Assembly (NCBI GenBank): GCA_037576215.1
Contig: JBANDB010000006.1
Location: 930,001-994,000, forward strand
Reading direction: 5' to 3'
DNA length: 64,000 nt
DNA from: Armillaria gallica
Taxonomy: Eukaryota; Basidiomycota; Agaricomycetes; Agaricales; Physalacriaceae
In this document: piece after piece, positions 62,801 through 64,000 of the stretch
Numbering within the stretch: position 1 is the stretch's first letter
Layout: each line of letters starts with the position of its first letter
Position numbers and translations under genes: made by a program
Notes under the pieces: model-generated
What the model was told of the DNA's origin: nothing
Seen by the model: the letters and a program-made list of their open reading frames with translations, nothing else
Databases searched by the model: none

Positions 62801-63104
62801 AGATCCCCAGAGCCAAGGAACACTGAACAGGTTCTTGCATCATTCGCAGGATGAGTATCAAATCCCGTGTCCGCTTGAGGCGTACCCGAACCGATCAGGA
62901 AGAGCTTTGAGTCAAGATAGCATTTCAGGCTCCCAGCAAGGATCTCAGGCTTGTAAGTCGATATAAATTGGACTAGGAGCTGGAGATGGGTGATCTCTGA
63001 AGTTGAAGTTGCATCAGTAAAGATGGCGCAGCCAAGCACGAGCAACCAAGTGTCACAGCCACAAGTAACTTTTTCCGTTCACTGCTCAAATTTTGCTTTT
63101 CAAA
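59840..63104. other. long gene-poor region
   Basis: Open frames in this 3.3 kb (for example 59893-60249, 61945-62268, 62434-62703 minus, 62740-63045 minus) have no recognisable family or matching exon chain. One frame at 59999-60157 would encode 52 residues with two hydrophobic segments (SLNFVLTLGAAAVGIVGSI, IFCLLTVLFPGVVSGMYI) just after dsRBD gene B, but nothing else supports it. No terminal repeats or transposase motifs were seen by eye. The right end presumably holds the MAK21 promoter. Confidence 0.4.
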
Positions 63105-64000
63105 ATGGTTCGCGTTCGAAAGGACAAGGCGGACTCATCCAAGCCTCACAGCAAGGCACGTACCAAACAAGGCTCTCCCTCTAAAAAGGACAAAGACAGT
63201 GTCCTACAGCAGCAAATTTCTGCCCTGGGTGGGACCGCGGACGATTATGATTTGGTGAAGAATGTAGGATCGGTATCTGTGACGGGGTCAGCCCCAGCAG
63301 ACGTGAGTAGTTACTCTTTCTACTTTCTTCCTAATTAAGCCATTATCTGCAGCCAAAGCTGGCAAAGGATGTTTCTTCCTTCCTTCAGGACTTGAAAACT
63401 GGGGGCAAGACTAGCACAAAAGTCAAATCTGTGGAACGTCAAAAGAAGGAAGAAAAGCAGACTCAAAAGCCGAAGAAAAAGAAGACTGTTGCTCCCGAGA
63501 AGAAGGTTCCTTCAGCGGAGAATCATGCACCTCCTCAACCTGAAGTTTCTGAAGCAATTCAACTGCCGAAAAAGATCACCTTCAATTCGAAAAGCGCGTT
63601 CATTATCCAGCCTTCTCCTCAGTGGTATTCTCTGGACCTCCCGACAATACCAGCAGCGTCTTCGATTGCTTCTTCTGCTGACATTGCGTCTCAAACGTCC
63701 CATGCTGCATCTCTACATTCTCGCGACATCGAAACCTTCAAATCCTCATCATCCTCTCACACTTCGGAAGCGAGCTTCCTATCCAAGATCATACAATCTG
63801 GTACTCTATCTGATCGTTTGAGCGCCTTGACACTGCTTGTTCAGAGCGGGCCGATACATAATGTTAAGGCTTTGGAGACTCTGAAGAGCATGGCGGAACG
63901 CGGAAAAGGCAAAGGCGGAAGAGAGGAGAGCTTGAAGGCTTTGCGATGCATCGTTGATTGGTGGGTGGGCGGTGGTGCGCCAAACCGGAAGCTGAAGTTC
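63105..64000 (+). CDS. MAK21: ribosome biogenesis factor MAK21/NOC1 (CEBPZ), 5' part
   Basis: A nucleolar factor for 60S precursor maturation and export, acting with Noc2. It starts MVRVRKDKADSSKPHSKART with a basic tail region. Then SVLQQQISALGGTADDYDLV, an intron at about 63302-63352, and DPKLAKDVSSFLQDLKTGGK. A Lys-rich linker follows (KPKKKKTVAPEKK), then the conserved HEAT-like core: FLSKIIQSGTLSDRLSALTL, LVQSGPIHNVKALETLKSM and AERGKGKGGREESLKALR, CIVDWWVGGGAPNRKLKF. The gene runs off the right edge of the window, so most of its CBF domain is missing. The Met at 63105 is chosen over 63093 because it gives the usual short basic start. Confidence 0.9.

Overview
The window reads as nuclear DNA of a mushroom-forming basidiomycete (Agaricomycetes). 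The genes are densely interrupted by short introns of about 45-60 bp with GT-AG borders. Several families are typical of that group: DUF4246, DUF6535, a leucine-rich F-box protein, an asymmetric PDR-type ABC transporter and tiny single-dsRBD proteins. Housekeeping genes match fungal orthologues. I saw no prokaryotic features, rRNA, tRNA, CRISPR array or intact transposon.

Layout. 1-6.2 kb: 3' part of a DUF4246 gene, a UDP-glucose 4-epimerase and THO subunit HPR1/THOC1, the last starting almost back to back with a small acidic coiled-coil protein. 6.7-16.6 kb: stress MAP kinase HOG1 and cytochrome-b5 reductase MCR1 diverge from one intergenic region, followed by a full-size PDR drug-efflux pump. 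17.2-20.5 kb: a CK1-family kinase and a secretory-pathway EF-hand protein share a short divergent promoter, and a decayed copy of that promoter plus first exon lies 1.8 kb away. 20.7-29 kb: the very large DOP1 gene and an INO80 Ies4-like gene. 29.6-35.2 kb: a GH27 alpha-galactosidase, RAMP4/YSY6, an RbAp48/MSI1-type WD40 protein and ATP synthase subunit e. 35.5-43.2 kb: the more lineage-specific part, with an F-box/LRR protein, a polyprenyl-synthase paralogue lacking its metal-binding motifs, a DUF6535 membrane protein and one unknown gene. 43.5-55.5 kb: an NVJ2-like PH-SMP lipid-transfer protein, an unknown Ser-rich protein, a golgin-like coiled-coil protein and the heterotrimeric G-protein beta subunit. 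56-63 kb: gene-poor, holding two tiny paralogous dsRNA-binding-domain genes. 63.1 kb to the end: 5' part of MAK21/NOC1.

The genes do not form one obvious pathway cluster; most are independent housekeeping genes. The best candidate for something little described is the pair of dsRBD-only microproteins (57.8-59.8 kb). They share an exon plan with a 93-nt central exon, and one copy appears to use a GC-AG intron. The metal-site-less polyprenyl synthase and a golgin C-terminus that looks like a PDZ/zinc ligand are the next most interesting.

Quality caution: five single-base frame breaks, all in the -1 sense and all at short G or C runs, interrupt three otherwise well-conserved genes (EF-hand, F-box, NVJ2). 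Consensus errors are at least as likely as real mutations. Exon borders were read by eye and intergenic stretches were judged without any database search.
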